Source of the DNA: Candidatus Acetothermia bacterium
Lineage (GTDB): Bacteria; Bipolaricaulota; Bipolaricaulia; RBG-16-55-9
Reading direction: 5' to 3'
Length of the DNA stretch: 64,000 nt
Assembly: GCA_016201405.1 (NCBI GenBank)
Contig: JACQCZ010000014.1
Coordinates: forward strand, 232,631 to 296,630
Part shown: in pieces, positions 16,672 to 26,157 of the stretch
How positions within the stretch are numbered: position 1 is the first letter of the stretch
Layout: each line of letters opens with the position of its first letter
Translations under genes and position numbers: made by a program
The notes under the pieces: model-generated
Databases searched by the model: none
What the model was told of the DNA's origin: nothing
The model's input: only the letters and a program-made list of their open reading frames with translations

Positions 16672-17799
16672 ATGTCCAGACGCATCATTCATATAGACAT
16701 GGACGCCTTCTATGCCTCCATCGAGCAGCGGGATGATCCAGCGCTTCGTGGCAAGCCAGTGATTGTAGGAGGGCGCCCCAATGAGCGCGGTGTCGTAGCT
16801 GCAGCCTCCTATGAAGCGCGAAAATATGGCATCCACAGCGCTATGGCCACATCCCGCGCCATCAAATTATGCCCTCATGTCATGCTGGTTCGGGGCCGGA
16901 TGAGCCACTATCGTGACATTTCCAAAGAGATCCGCGCCATTCTCTATTCGTATACTCAGTTGGTGGAGCCGCTCTCATTGGACGAAGCCTTTCTTGACGT
17001 GACGGAGTGCATCGAAGAATATGGCTCCGCTTCCAAGATTGGGCGCGAGATCAAGGAGCGTGTCCGCAACGAAACGCAGCTTACGTGTTCCGTAGGTGTC
17101 GCGCCAAACAAGTTCACTGCCAAAATCGCTTCCGATCTGAAAAAACCAGATGGCTTTGTAGTTGTGAGACCCGAGAAAGTCAAAGATTTTCTGAAAGATC
17201 TACCGGTCTCACGCATCTGGGGTGTAGGCAGAGCAACGGAGTCGAGACTCCATGAGCTACAAATCAACACCATCGGGGATGTCCGGAGATTTGAGCTTCA
17301 TGATTTAGTGCGGGAATTTGGAAAGTGGGGTGCTCGGCTTCATGAGCTATCTCACGGGATTGATGAGCGCCCAGTGTCAGCCGATCGCGAGACAAAGTCG
17401 ATCAGCCGCGAGACGACCTTTGCCAGAGATATTATGGAGATGGGTAAGCTTCAAGAAGTTCTGATTGAGCTGGCCAAAGAAGTGCGGGATGATTTGCAGA
17501 ACGAAAATCTCAAAGCAAGGACGCTTCAGATCAAAGTCCGCTACGCCGACTTTACAACGATCACGCGGAGCTTTACGTTCAAAGAGCACATGGACCAGCT
17601 GGAGATTTTGCAAGAGACGGCGCAGCTCTTGTTAAGACACAAAGTAGAGCCAGATCCACAAGGCATTCGGCTAATTGGAATCGGCGTCTCCAATCTCACA
17701 GATGAGAGACCGCAAATGCCACTGCTCAAAGAGCTGGATAGCAGCGGACAGAATGACCTCACCAGACTATTGCAAGACTTGCGCAGCAGCTTTCATTGA
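16672..17799 (+). CDS. dinB: DNA polymerase IV (Y-family)
   Basis: A 375-residue translesion polymerase. Catalytic acidic residues lie in IDMDAFYASIEQ (Asp9, Asp11) and SLDEAFLDV (Asp104, Glu105); the steric-gate aromatic is in the same first motif. RIWGVGRATESRL is the helix-hairpin-helix thumb, and the little-finger domain covers about 235-345. It lacks the usual C-terminal QLDLF-type clamp motif; the tail reads DLTRLLQDLRSSFH. Pol IV copies past bulky N2-dG adducts and adds error-prone synthesis under stress. No LexA-like operator was seen, and the start follows an apparent -10 box directly. Confidence 0.95.
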   Translation: MSRRIIHIDMDAFYASIEQRDDPALRGKPVIVGGRPNERGVVAAASYEARKYGIHSAMATSRAIKLCPHVMLVRGRMSHYRDISKEIRAILYSYTQLVEPLSLDEAFLDVTECIEEYGSASKIGREIKERVRNETQLTCSVGVAPNKFTAKIASDLKKPDGFVVVRPEKVKDFLKDLPVSRIWGVGRATESRLHELQINTIGDVRRFELHDLVREFGKWGARLHELSHGIDERPVSADRETKSISRETTFARDIMEMGKLQEVLIELAKEVRDDLQNENLKARTLQIKVRYADFTTITRSFTFKEHMDQLEILQETAQLLLRHKVEPDPQGIRLIGIGVSNLTDERPQMPLLKELDSSGQNDLTRLLQDLRSSFH

Positions 17800-17811
17800 A
17801 GTCAAGAAAAG

Positions 17812-18939
17812 CTATCTTTTAAAAACCTCAATGCGGTGATTATCAGAGTCGGCAACGTAAATCTTGCCATCAACAGAGACCGAGATCCCTTTTGGAGAGT
17901 TGAACTGGCCATCCCCAAGATCGAGCGGGCCGTTATTGTCCAGGTCTTTGCAATCCACTTGATCGATCGTGTTAGCCCCAGCGACGACCGAGCATTTGGT
18001 CCCCCATTTGGTAAGAAATTTCCCCTCTGGGGATAGAATTTCGGCGCGATTGTTGGCCTGATCCATCACATAGATCTTGCCGTCAAGATCAGTGGCAATA
18101 CCGAAGGGGAGCCGGAATTGTCCATCACCTATTTCTAAAGGACCGGCGCCATCCGGGTCTACACAGCCCTCTTTTGTAGAAATGTTGCACTCGCTTCCCC
18201 AGGCACCTAGAAAATCTCCCGTCCGGTCGAAGTGCTCAACGCGGTGGTTGCCATTATCCGTAACATAGACATCTAGCCCGTGGACGGCAACTCCGGCAGG
18301 ATATTTGAATTCTCCTGGACCAGTGCCCTCATGCCCCCACTGGCGCACATACGTTCCAGCCGTGTCGAAGACTTGCACACGATGATTGAGCACATCCGCA
18401 ACATAGACATATCCCAACGAATCCACAGCGAGCCCGACCGGTAGATAAAATTGCCCATCAACGGAGCCAAATCTTCCCCATTTGAAGAGAAACTTGCCCT
18501 CCAATGTAAAGACTTGGACTCGCTGGTTTTCAGAATCGGCGATGTAGACTCGATCTGTGACTGGATCAATTGCGATACCTTCAATGGTCTTGAACTGGCC
18601 ATCACCCACTTGGAGTGGTCCAGAGCCATCGGGGTCGTCACAATCTTTCGGTGTCTCCAGGCTGCAAAGCGACCCCCAACTAAAGAGAAATCTTCCATTG
18701 ACATCAAAGACCTGAACTCGGTGATTGTAGGTGTCCGCCACATAGACTCGGCCATCCACGGCTGTCGCTACGCCTTCAGGTCCGGAGAATTGGCCGGGCC
18801 CTCCTCCCAGCTCTCCCCACTTCTTGAGATAGAGAGGCGCACTCAGGGGTTGGGCCGATTGGGTGACAAGAGCCACTCCAAGCATCACCAACAGAAAAAA
18901 TGCAAGCACGAAACGGCCTCTACTCATGTTGGACCGCAT
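17812..18939 (-). CDS. Exported NHL-repeat beta-propeller protein
   Basis: A 375-residue protein with a signal peptide (to about residue 30, VTQSAQP) and six or seven NHL repeats of the form VYVADTYNHRVQVFD, VYIADSENQRVQVF, VYVADVLNHRVQVF, VYVTDNGNHRVEHF, IYVMDQANNRAEIL and IYVADSDNHRIEVF. NHL propellers bind protein or ligand, sometimes at the surface; there is no catalytic motif. Two insertions contain Cys pairs with Asp/Gly-rich stretches (CDDPDGSGPLQVGDG), which recur between blades. GGAGGT precedes the ATG. It is the last gene of the long minus-strand unit containing the liv transporter. Confidence 0.85.
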   Translation of the reverse strand: MRSNMSRGRFVLAFFLLVMLGVALVTQSAQPLSAPLYLKKWGELGGGPGQFSGPEGVATAVDGRVYVADTYNHRVQVFDVNGRFLFSWGSLCSLETPKDCDDPDGSGPLQVGDGQFKTIEGIAIDPVTDRVYIADSENQRVQVFTLEGKFLFKWGRFGSVDGQFYLPVGLAVDSLGYVYVADVLNHRVQVFDTAGTYVRQWGHEGTGPGEFKYPAGVAVHGLDVYVTDNGNHRVEHFDRTGDFLGAWGSECNISTKEGCVDPDGAGPLEIGDGQFRLPFGIATDLDGKIYVMDQANNRAEILSPEGKFLTKWGTKCSVVAGANTIDQVDCKDLDNNGPLDLGDGQFNSPKGISVSVDGKIYVADSDNHRIEVFKR

Positions 18940-18967
18940 CTCCCACCTCCGGAAGACCCATTCTATT

Positions 18968-20014
18968 TTATCGGATCGGATCTTTCAGCCAAGGCTCCAC
19001 TTCTATGCTGCCCACGATCAGATCGCCTTGTCCCATTTGATCTGCGCTGGTGCGAGGGCCATCTGGACTTCCCCAATAATTGCTACTGGCTAGGATGCTC
19101 TCTGCTGTGTCGTTCTGAAGGCCGGCCACTCGATTGCCACTCCATTGATTATGACTGAGATGCAGGTCCTTTGTGCTTCCCTGCACCAATGAGCCAATTG
19201 CATTTTGTTTGAACATGTTCTCTTCCACAACCGCGTGAAGATCATTGGCCAGATGGAGCCCGGTCTTGTTGCTTTCAAAATGATTTTCAAGCACGCGAAC
19301 GTCACGGGATGATTCTATGGACAGGCCCATATCCGCGTGGTTCCAAAAGGCATTCTCCAAAAATTCATTGTCGGGTGAAGATAAGAGACGAACGCCAATT
19401 CGATCTGACTTGATCACGTTTTGAATAAACTCATTCCCAAATGAGCCATCCTCGACGAAAATTCCGCCGACCGGGTGATCTGAAATCGCATTCTCTTCAA
19501 TGCTATTGTTGGAGCTGGCATCAAGGAGGAGCCCAATAGATTCATTTTGCACCACTTGATTATCGCTGATCTCGTTCTGGTCCGCTTTGCTGAGGACAAT
19601 CCCTTGCAGATTCTTCGTGACCACGTTGTTTACAAGCCGGACGAGCTTTGCACGTTTGACGAGAATTCCTGTGCTTCCATTTCGAATCTCAAAGCCCGAA
19701 AACCTGACTCCGTCTGCTAAAATTTCAATGACGGGCTGGTCGCTCCTCGGGCCGATGAAAATAGCCCGCCCATAGATCGACTCAATGATGACATTGGTTT
19801 TGGTGATCTGGACGGACTCTTGATATGGGCCCCGCCTGGCATCCACATAGATCCGTGCGTTCGGTTTGGCATTTTCCAGTGCGGCGTGCAGAGTCGGAAA
19901 GGTCATTGGGACAATGATGAGATTGGGCCAGCGCGTCAAGAAAAGCTCGCTGAAGAGGAGTGCAAGCATAAAGAATCCTATCAATAGCTTCTTCAGCAAT
20001 AGCGTGGAGGCCAC
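18968..20014 (-). CDS. NosD-like right-handed beta-helix protein
   Basis: A 348-residue protein starting at GTG (20014), preceded by GAGGG. One N-terminal hydrophobic helix (about 5-25) exports or anchors it. The body repeats IxxNxxxxNxxGI units (LVNNVVTKNLQGIVL, ISDNQVVQNESIGLL, IEENAISDHPVGGIF, FLENAFWNHADMGL) typical of NosD/periplasmic copper-binding beta-helices, and ends with the SNYWGSPDGP motif common at the close of this family. The usual nos genes are absent, so a role in nitrous oxide reductase maturation is not supported; a surface carbohydrate- or metal-binding role is a guess. It lies 43 bases downstream of livF. Confidence 0.8.
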   Translation of the reverse strand: MASTLLLKKLLIGFFMLALLFSELFLTRWPNLIIVPMTFPTLHAALENAKPNARIYVDARRGPYQESVQITKTNVIIESIYGRAIFIGPRSDQPVIEILADGVRFSGFEIRNGSTGILVKRAKLVRLVNNVVTKNLQGIVLSKADQNEISDNQVVQNESIGLLLDASSNNSIEENAISDHPVGGIFVEDGSFGNEFIQNVIKSDRIGVRLLSSPDNEFLENAFWNHADMGLSIESSRDVRVLENHFESNKTGLHLANDLHAVVEENMFKQNAIGSLVQGSTKDLHLSHNQWSGNRVAGLQNDTAESILASSNYWGSPDGPRTSADQMGQGDLIVGSIEVEPWLKDPIR

Positions 20015-20057
20015 TTCTACCCTCTACTCTCTCAAGGCGTGATGAATGGATTATAGC

Positions 20058-20762
20058 CTAATGACCCAGATACGCCTGTTGAATATAGGGGTCGTATTGA
20101 AGCTCTGCAGATGTGCCTTGGCGAACGATCTTTCCGGTCTCAAGCAGATACATGCGGTCTGAATGCTTGAAGGCAAAATCGGCATTCTGCTCAGCCAGCA
20201 GGATGGTCACGTTATGTCGGCTCTGAATCTCATCAAGAGCTTTGGAGATATGCGAACGAACAATAGGCGCAAGACCCAATGTCGGCTCATCCAGCATTAA
20301 CAGACGCGGCTTTCCCATGAGCGCCCGCCCGATCGCCACCATCTGCTGCTCTCCACCTGAAAGCGTTCGCACCAGTTGGCGCTGACGCTCTTTCAGACGC
20401 GGAAAGAGCTCAAAGACCTCTTGCAGGTCGCGTTCGACCTCTTTGTCTTTTCGGCGATAGGCTCCGAGCCGCAGATTGTCCACCACAGTCATAAAAGGGA
20501 AGAGGCTTCTTCCTTCCGGACAGTGAATGAGCCCAAGCTGGACTGTATCGTAGGTCTTTTTAGGAAGAACCTTCCCACCAAAAATGATCGTGCCTTTGTA
20601 GGAGATCAGCCCAGAGATTGCATTGAAGAGCGTCGTCTTTCCTGCACCATTGGGACCGATAATGGAGACAAACTCGCCATCTTGTACGTCCAAAGCAATA
20701 TCGTGAAGGGCTTGGGCTTTGCCATAGAAGACATTGATTTCTTGCATTTCCAACAGCTTCAT
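20058..20762 (-). CDS. livF: Branched-chain amino acid-type ABC transporter ATPase LivF
   Basis: A 234-residue ATPase of the LivF subgroup. Walker A is GPNGAGKTT (about 37-45), the Q-loop region has IHCPEGRSLFP, the signature is LSGGEQQMVAIGRAL (about 135-149), and Walker B LLMLDEPTLGLAP follows. It energises uptake with LivG, LivH and LivM. Unlike its LivG partner, all its nucleotide-binding motifs are intact. It starts 3 bases after the livG stop codon. The substrate of the transporter is not determined by this gene. Confidence 0.94.
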   Translation of the reverse strand: MKLLEMQEINVFYGKAQALHDIALDVQDGEFVSIIGPNGAGKTTLFNAISGLISYKGTIIFGGKVLPKKTYDTVQLGLIHCPEGRSLFPFMTVVDNLRLGAYRRKDKEVERDLQEVFELFPRLKERQRQLVRTLSGGEQQMVAIGRALMGKPRLLMLDEPTLGLAPIVRSHISKALDEIQSRHNVTILLAEQNADFAFKHSDRMYLLETGKIVRQGTSAELQYDPYIQQAYLGH

Positions 20763-20765
20763 AGA

Positions 20766-21572
20766 TTAGTTGCTGCTTCCTGAGAGATAGGCCTCTTGAA
20801 CAGCTGGGTTTTTGGCGATCTCTTCTGGCGTCCCCTCCGCCAGCTTTTGACCGAAATTGATCACTACCACTCTGTCTACTAGCCGCATCAGACCGCGCAT
20901 ATTGTGATCGACGACAATTTGTGTCCGTCCTTCCTGTTTCATTGTGCGTAGCAGAGCGCTCATATCATCCACTTCAGACATGGTAAGGCCAGCAAAAGGC
21001 TCGTCAAGCAATAACAGATTTGGCTTGGTAGCCATCGCTTTGGCGATCTCCAGATTGCGGAGTGCGGCATGAGGGAGAGCCGATGGAAACTCAAACATGC
21101 AGTCACAAAAACCATCTTCGATGAGATGGCAGCCCTCCGTACCAAAGATCTTGCAGACGCTTACCTTGGCGCAGAGCTGAGAGACTGTATCGCTTCTCTC
21201 TTGCTTTGAGAGGCCATGAGACAGAATCGCGTTCGGAATTAGGGCGATCTCCACGTTTTTGGTGATCGTCTTATGATGAAAGGGGCGAGGAATCTGGAAG
21301 GTTCTGGCAATCCCTGCATTTACCACCCGATGCGGCTGCCAGCCGGTGATTTCGGTGTTCTGAAAGCGAATCTTCCCCTGATCGGGATGATAGACTCCCG
21401 TGATCAAATTGAATATAGTGGTTTTGCCAGCTCCATTGGGACCGATCAGACCCAGAATCTCCCCTTCGCGCACATCAAAGCTGAGGTGATTGATCGCCTG
21501 AAGACCTCCAAAGGATTTGCTCACTCCGTCAAACTGCAGAATTGCACCATTTATGACCCCGGCTTTGCTCAT
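20766..21572 (-). CDS. livG: LivG-type ABC transporter ATPase with lost signature motif and Cys-rich insertion
   Basis: A 268-residue ATPase with an intact Walker A (GPNGAGKTT, 44-52), Walker B ([11 protein letters not shown], 186-196) and switch His (VVDHNM, His223). The ABC signature, LxYGQQRRLEIA in normal LivG, reads [12 protein letters not shown] (166-177), so the conserved Gly/Gln positions are lost. Just before it, residues 134-158 carry five cysteines (134, 140, 148, 156, 158) in a segment not usual for LivG. The ATG overlaps the livM stop codon (ATGA). The paired LivF has a normal signature, so one of the two composite ATP sites may be impaired or regulated. Confidence 0.9.
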   Translation of the reverse strand: MSKAGVINGAILQFDGVSKSFGGLQAINHLSFDVREGEILGLIGPNGAGKTTIFNLITGVYHPDQGKIRFQNTEITGWQPHRVVNAGIARTFQIPRPFHHKTITKNVEIALIPNAILSHGLSKQERSDTVSQLCAKVSVCKIFGTEGCHLIEDGFCDCMFEFPSALPHAALRNLEIAKAMATKPNLLLLDEPFAGLTMSEVDDMSALLRTMKQEGRTQIVVDHNMRGLMRLVDRVVVINFGQKLAEGTPEEIAKNPAVQEAYLSGSSN

Positions 21573-22594
21573 GCCCTTGCCCCCTGTTGCGGCTCTTTCG
21601 GTTTCTCAGATTTTATCCAATGCATAAGACGTAATCGAATTTCAGCCAAGACGCCTCGCGGGATAAAGAGGAGAATTAGTAGCGCAATCACAAAGACAGC
21701 AAAGAGTCTCCACTGGCCGAATGGCCGCAGCAGCTCGCGAATCAGAATATAAAAGTAGGCCCCGCCGACCGGACCCAGGATAGTCCCCATCCCTCCCAGC
21801 ACCGATGCGACGATGGCCTCGATACTAATATTGAGATCGAGCACCAGGCCTGGAGAGGCCTGCTGCATCTTATGCACCATGACCGCTCCCGCCAGCCCAG
21901 CCAAGAAACCACTGATCATAAACGCCAGGATCTTATATTTTTTGGCATCGATGCCCGCCGCCTCTGCTGCCTCTTCATCATCCCGAATCGCTTCAAAAGC
22001 GAGCCCGATTCTGGAACGCACGAGAAAGATCAAAAAAATTGCAATACAAACCATCAATCCGAGCGCGAAATAATAGACTTCGACCTCATTGGCGCTGATC
22101 GGAGGGACGCAATGATTGACACCGGTTGCCAGATCGATCTCGCATTGAATGGCGCCTTCAGCTCCCGTAGATCCCAGCTTGAGAACACGGATCAACTGGT
22201 CAATTCCAAGGGCAGAGACCAGAGTAATCAGCGAAAGATATGGCCCTCGCAACCGCAGAGCGGGAGTAGCGACGAGAAGCCCTCCCAACGATGCCATCAC
22301 TCCCCCCAGTGGGATCGTATAGAGGGGAGACCAGCCCAGATGCATGCTTAGAAGCGCGCTCGTATAAGCGCCGATGCCAAAGAAGAAAGAGTGCCCAAAG
22401 CTGATCTGGCCGGTATAGCCGGACAGGAGATCCCAGCTCATGGCTAAGATTGAGTAAATATTAGCAAAGACAAATGTCGAGATCAGAAACGAATTTCCCA
22501 CAAATAATTGCGGCACCAAGATGAGAAATCCAAGTGAGATCAAAATAATAGCGGCTGAGACCCAGGTGAGAGTGCGTGCACGCTTTAAGATCAT
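21569..22594 (-). CDS. livM: Branched-chain amino acid-type ABC transporter permease LivM
   Basis: A 341-residue permease with about nine hydrophobic helices. It contains the LivM block GYTGQISFGHSFFFGIGAYTSALL (about 60-83) and the coupling-helix motif EAIRDDEEAAEAAGID (about 217-232) that contacts the ATPase. It forms the membrane channel with LivH. Start ATG overlaps the livH stop codon (ATGA). The loop CEIDLATGVNHCVPP (about 150-164) is a hydrophilic extracytoplasmic insertion. Confidence 0.94.
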   Translation of the reverse strand: MILKRARTLTWVSAAIILISLGFLILVPQLFVGNSFLISTFVFANIYSILAMSWDLLSGYTGQISFGHSFFFGIGAYTSALLSMHLGWSPLYTIPLGGVMASLGGLLVATPALRLRGPYLSLITLVSALGIDQLIRVLKLGSTGAEGAIQCEIDLATGVNHCVPPISANEVEVYYFALGLMVCIAIFLIFLVRSRIGLAFEAIRDDEEAAEAAGIDAKKYKILAFMISGFLAGLAGAVMVHKMQQASPGLVLDLNISIEAIVASVLGGMGTILGPVGGAYFYILIRELLRPFGQWRLFAVFVIALLILLFIPRGVLAEIRLRLMHWIKSEKPKEPQQGARA

Positions 22595-23451
22595 TCGTGA
22601 GCCCTCCCAAAGAGCCCTTGAGGTCTCAAAATCAAAACAACAATAAGAATAGCGAGTGAGGCGAGGCCTCTCGCTTCCGGTGCAAATTGGACTGTGATTG
22701 TTTCGACATAGCCAATGATAAATGCGGCTAGCAGTGAGCCTGGAAGACTTCCCAACCCGCCCAGCACGACGGTTGAGAAGGCAATCACGGTAAATTCGCG
22801 ATCTGCGAGTGGACTCACTCCCAAAAACGAAGCGCTGAACAATCCCGCGATGGCAGCGAGCGCACCGGAGATGGCCCAGACAAGCAAAATAATCTTGTGG
22901 GTCGGGATTCCAGAGAGTGCAGCTCCCTTTGTGCTCATCGAGATGCCCTGGATCGCTTTGCCATACTTTGTGCGAGTGATAAAGAGCCAGAGAAGCCCAA
23001 TCAAAATGACGGCCACAGCGCCAGCCAAAGCCCGATTATATAAAATACGTATATCCCCAAAAACGATAAATCCGCCTTTGATGATTGGAGGCAGGACGCG
23101 CGCATTGAATCCAAAGGCCAGAATCATGGCCTGTTCAAAGATCACTCCCAGCAACAATGTGGCTAAAAAGACGACAACAGGCTTCTCCCCGAGTGGCCTG
23201 ATGATGACCCAGTATAGAATTGGGCTGATCAGCGCCACACCCAGCACACCCAGAATTGAAGCGGGCAAGAAGCCCAATCCAAATGTCATAATGGCCCATG
23301 AAGCAATATAGGCGGCAAACATGGCCATGGCGCCATGCGCCAAATTGAGGACACCTGCAACGCCAAAGATCATAGAGAAGCCCACAGAGACCAGCGCGTA
23401 GAGTGAGCTGATCAAAAATCCGAAAATGAGGACTTCAGCAATGACTTCCAA
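22591..23451 (-). CDS. livH: Branched-chain amino acid-type ABC transporter permease LivH
   Basis: A 286-residue permease of the LivH subgroup with about eight helices. Family motifs are GVAGVLNLAHGAMAMFAAY (about 29-47) and GGLGSLPGSLLAAFIIGYVE near residues 230-249. It pairs with LivM. It is separated from the upstream binding-protein gene by about 134 bases containing a strong hairpin, and overlaps livM by 4 bases. Confidence 0.94.
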   Translation of the reverse strand: MEVIAEVLIFGFLISSLYALVSVGFSMIFGVAGVLNLAHGAMAMFAAYIASWAIMTFGLGFLPASILGVLGVALISPILYWVIIRPLGEKPVVVFLATLLLGVIFEQAMILAFGFNARVLPPIIKGGFIVFGDIRILYNRALAGAVAVILIGLLWLFITRTKYGKAIQGISMSTKGAALSGIPTHKIILLVWAISGALAAIAGLFSASFLGVSPLADREFTVIAFSTVVLGGLGSLPGSLLAAFIIGYVETITVQFAPEARGLASLAILIVVLILRPQGLFGRAHE

Positions 23452-23505
23452 GGGATTCTTTCCCCTCTCTATGAAATGTTAATTCTGGCGATGTTCCAAA
23501 AGTGT

Positions 23506-23543
23506 GGAGAGGTCACCCACCTCTTTATATGAGTGACCTCTCC
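23506..23543 (-). terminator. Intercistronic hairpin between livK and livH
   Basis: A perfect 11-bp inverted repeat (23506-23516 with 23533-23543) around a 16-base loop. On the minus transcript no T-run follows directly, so it is more likely a partial terminator or mRNA-stabilising hairpin that keeps the binding-protein message more abundant than the permease and ATPase messages. Confidence 0.6.
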
Positions 23544-23585
23544 AGTCTTACAAGTCTATCTCAGATCCTCTTCTTCCACCCCATT

Positions 23586-24929
23586 TTAGAGCCAGGGTGG
23601 AAGAGCAAAGGCAGCCGTGATCAGGCCGGTCTGTCCATCCGGAGCCTTCGGTGGGAAGATGACCTCTTGCTTGCCATTTTGCCATTGAATCCAGACGCCA
23701 TCGCCGTAGCTGCCGCCGAAGCGGAGGTCGTGAGGGAAGGCGTATTGAGGAGCAATGGGGGAGACCCCTGTCTCTCCCTGAGAGAAGAAGCTGAGGTTTC
23801 CCGTTGTGGCCAGGAAGGTCTTGTCTTTGTTGTAGCTCTCCAGCTCTGTGATGATCGCGCCCAAGTTGGCAGCGCTGGTCGGCAGCGTGCCTACCGCCTG
23901 TGCCACTGTCTTAAAGAGCCGAATGGCGTCATAGGTGTAGTAAGCATTGTAGCTTGGGACATTGACGCCGGGGTTGAAGCTGTAGTTCGAAAACGCATCA
24001 ACAAAGGGGATCGTGAGCGAGGTGATCGGTGCGCGTGAGGCCGCGGAGAAAGTTACCACTGATTGAGAAGCACCGCTCGTCAAGGCATCAAACTGACCAT
24101 CCTGCGCCTGCACGTTGATTCCCACAAGCGGGAGCGGAACTTGCTGAGACGCCCACTGCGATGTGGGGCGCGTTCCTGTGTGCGCCATCACCGCGAAGAG
24201 ACCACCCTTCTTGCCTTTCATTGAGGCGACAGCCTGGTTGAAGAGCGGCGTGAAATCGGTGGTGCCTTCATTATACCGGATGACATCGGCAACTTGGACT
24301 TTTGAGCCAAATGCCGCCAAAAGCTTGGCGAAGCTGTCCGTGATCGGTTTGTTCCAAGCCGCATCCTCTGCAAAGAGGACGATGCCATCCCATCCCAATC
24401 CGTGCTCTAGCAGGCCGATTGTAAAGGTCACGGCCTCCTGCAAGATGAAAAAGGAGTTGGCCGGTCCAACACGGAAGAAGTTCTTGTTCTTGTCATAATC
24501 CGTCGCAATGTTGATTGTAGCAACAGGCGTCGAAGCACCAGTTCCCAAGAAGAGTTTCCCGCTGGTCTGCAGGGCAGGGATGGCTCCAATCAGCTCTTCG
24601 CTGAAGAAGAACCCACCCATAAAGCCAGCACCACGAGAGGCAAGCGCCTGCACCGAGAGAAGTGCCTGGTCGCCTCGTCCACCGCTGTCCTCTACGATGA
24701 CGTCCAGCGGAGTTCCCAAGACGCCTCCGGCCGCATTGACTTCATCGACGGCTAAGCGGGCTGCCTTCTCGGCTGCTGCACCAAAATAGGTGCTGGTGGG
24801 AACGGCCAGACCAAAGAGGAAGGGAGTCTGCGCAAATGAGCGGAAGCCAGCCATGGAGAGCGCGACTCCGGCTCCGACATACTTCAAAAAACTTCGTCGA
24901 CTCTGTGACTTTGTCAAGATCTCGTTCAT
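23586..24929 (-). CDS. livK: LivK-type substrate-binding protein with Tat signal
   Basis: A 447-residue periplasmic binding protein of the Leu/Ile/Val (type I, Peripla_BP_6) family. The N-terminus SQSRRSFLKYVGAGVALSMAG carries a twin-arginine motif (residues 10-14), so it is exported folded by Tat. After the signal come GLAVPTSTYFG and AAGGVLGTPLDVIVEDSGG (about 70-88), typical of this fold. The ligand is unknown; homologues bind amino acids, amides or aromatic acids. An AGAGGG ribosome-binding site precedes the ATG. A hairpin downstream separates it from livHMGF. It is preceded by a co-oriented beta-helix gene about 30 bases away. Confidence 0.9.
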   Translation of the reverse strand: MNEILTKSQSRRSFLKYVGAGVALSMAGFRSFAQTPFLFGLAVPTSTYFGAAAEKAARLAVDEVNAAGGVLGTPLDVIVEDSGGRGDQALLSVQALASRGAGFMGGFFFSEELIGAIPALQTSGKLFLGTGASTPVATINIATDYDKNKNFFRVGPANSFFILQEAVTFTIGLLEHGLGWDGIVLFAEDAAWNKPITDSFAKLLAAFGSKVQVADVIRYNEGTTDFTPLFNQAVASMKGKKGGLFAVMAHTGTRPTSQWASQQVPLPLVGINVQAQDGQFDALTSGASQSVVTFSAASRAPITSLTIPFVDAFSNYSFNPGVNVPSYNAYYTYDAIRLFKTVAQAVGTLPTSAANLGAIITELESYNKDKTFLATTGNLSFFSQGETGVSPIAPQYAFPHDLRFGGSYGDGVWIQWQNGKQEVIFPPKAPDGQTGLITAAFALPPWL

Positions 24930-24959
24930 TATTCACCCTCTTGTGCTTTTAGATTTCCC

Positions 24960-26024
24960 TCAGTGCATCTCTACGTTTTTGGTATCGACTGGATCCACGA
25001 GCATGTTGACGCCATTCCCAAGGAAGATGACGCCGATTCCAGTGACGGTGGCCTGCTCCAAATCTTTGCTCAGATCCCCGACCAGCAAGCCGATCTTGTT
25101 TCCTGCGATGACCACATTGCTGAGATTGGCCGTTGCACTAAGGACGGAATCCGTGTTCGTGCCACAGCCTAGCAGAATGGAAGAGGGGCCGCCCACGTGG
25201 ATGCCAGCCTTGGCATTGCCCTGATACGTTCCGCCATTCACATTCGCCGTGGAGTTATCCGTTACATCGAGGCCATAGCAAGCATTGGCTTGCGCAGTCA
25301 GCTCTGTAATGGAAGCGGTAGAGCTGCCACCCAGCTGAATCCCGCTGAGCTGATTCATCTGGATCAGTGTCGAGCCGCCAATCGTGACTGAAGCATTGTC
25401 AGAAGCGGAGATTCCGTTGGCGCCGCTCTTTTGAATAATGGATGTGCCCTTAATGGTCACTTTTGCGTGGCCTCGGACTGCGATTCCGCTGCCCACAGGG
25501 TTGCCCTGAATCGTGATTCCATTGGTGTTGATCTGAACGTCCTGAAGAGTGGCTTTTGAATAATTGAAGAGCGCGACGCCATTGGCCGCGTTCCCGGTGA
25601 TTGTTACGCTCTGCAAGCTGAGCGAAGGCGAATATTGCTCTGGAAGGCCAGGGGGTGCCTGCCCTTGGACTCCATTGAGTCCGGCAGTCACTTTGAGCGC
25701 CTTCAATGTGACCCCAAAGGGACCAACCACAATCACTCCGCGTGTGATAACGGTCTGCTCTTGGCCCGCGCCGATCAGAGTGACACTGTTTGCGATAATC
25801 ACGGGACCCGCGTAGCTACCGGCCGCAATGAAGAGTGTGCTGCCCGGGGCTGCCTTGGCGACAGCCTCTTGAACTGACGCTGTGTCACAGGCTGGCGGCC
25901 CGGATGGGCAGACTGTGATAAGGCTTCCGCCGCGTGCCACGTTATCTACTGCGCTTGAGAATCCAAGCGATAGAAGACCAAGAATGAGAAAGAATATGGC
26001 CTTCTTTGCAAATCTCTTTTCCAT
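24960..26024 (-). CDS. Exported pectin-lyase-like beta-helix protein
   Basis: About 354 residues from the ATG at 26024, which has GGAGGT 7 bases upstream; an extended reading to 26117 would add 31 residues without a signal peptide. The signal peptide ends near SSAVDNVARG. The body is a right-handed parallel beta-helix with repeated IQGNPVGSGIAVRG, IIQKSGANGISASDN, LIQMNQLSGIQLGG and YGLDVTDNSTANVNGG units. The AAGSYAGPVIIANSVTLIGAG segment (about 67-87) resembles the NosD/pectin-methylesterase entry strand, but no catalytic residues are visible. It is the first gene of the transcription unit leading into livK-livHMGF, suggesting a linked surface role, for example in polymer or substrate binding. 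Confidence 0.75.
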   Translation of the reverse strand: MEKRFAKKAIFFLILGLLSLGFSSAVDNVARGGSLITVCPSGPPACDTASVQEAVAKAAPGSTLFIAAGSYAGPVIIANSVTLIGAGQEQTVITRGVIVVGPFGVTLKALKVTAGLNGVQGQAPPGLPEQYSPSLSLQSVTITGNAANGVALFNYSKATLQDVQINTNGITIQGNPVGSGIAVRGHAKVTIKGTSIIQKSGANGISASDNASVTIGGSTLIQMNQLSGIQLGGSSTASITELTAQANACYGLDVTDNSTANVNGGTYQGNAKAGIHVGGPSSILLGCGTNTDSVLSATANLSNVVIAGNKIGLLVGDLSKDLEQATVTGIGVIFLGNGVNMLVDPVDTKNVEMH

Positions 26025-26157
26025 GCTCAAACCTCCTTGTGTTTTGAATGGAATTTTCCAACCTTTTGGGACGTCTTCTTGGTGCCCTTCCCCCTCTGCC
26101 TTCACCCCCTTTAGCAATTCAAAATGTATTCTGAATCACTATAGACCTCAATGCCTG

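Noticed and set aside
18968-20014. Nitrous oxide reductase maturation factor NosD
   Set aside because: The fold matches, but no nosZ or other nos genes are near and the window holds similar beta-helix proteins in other contexts.
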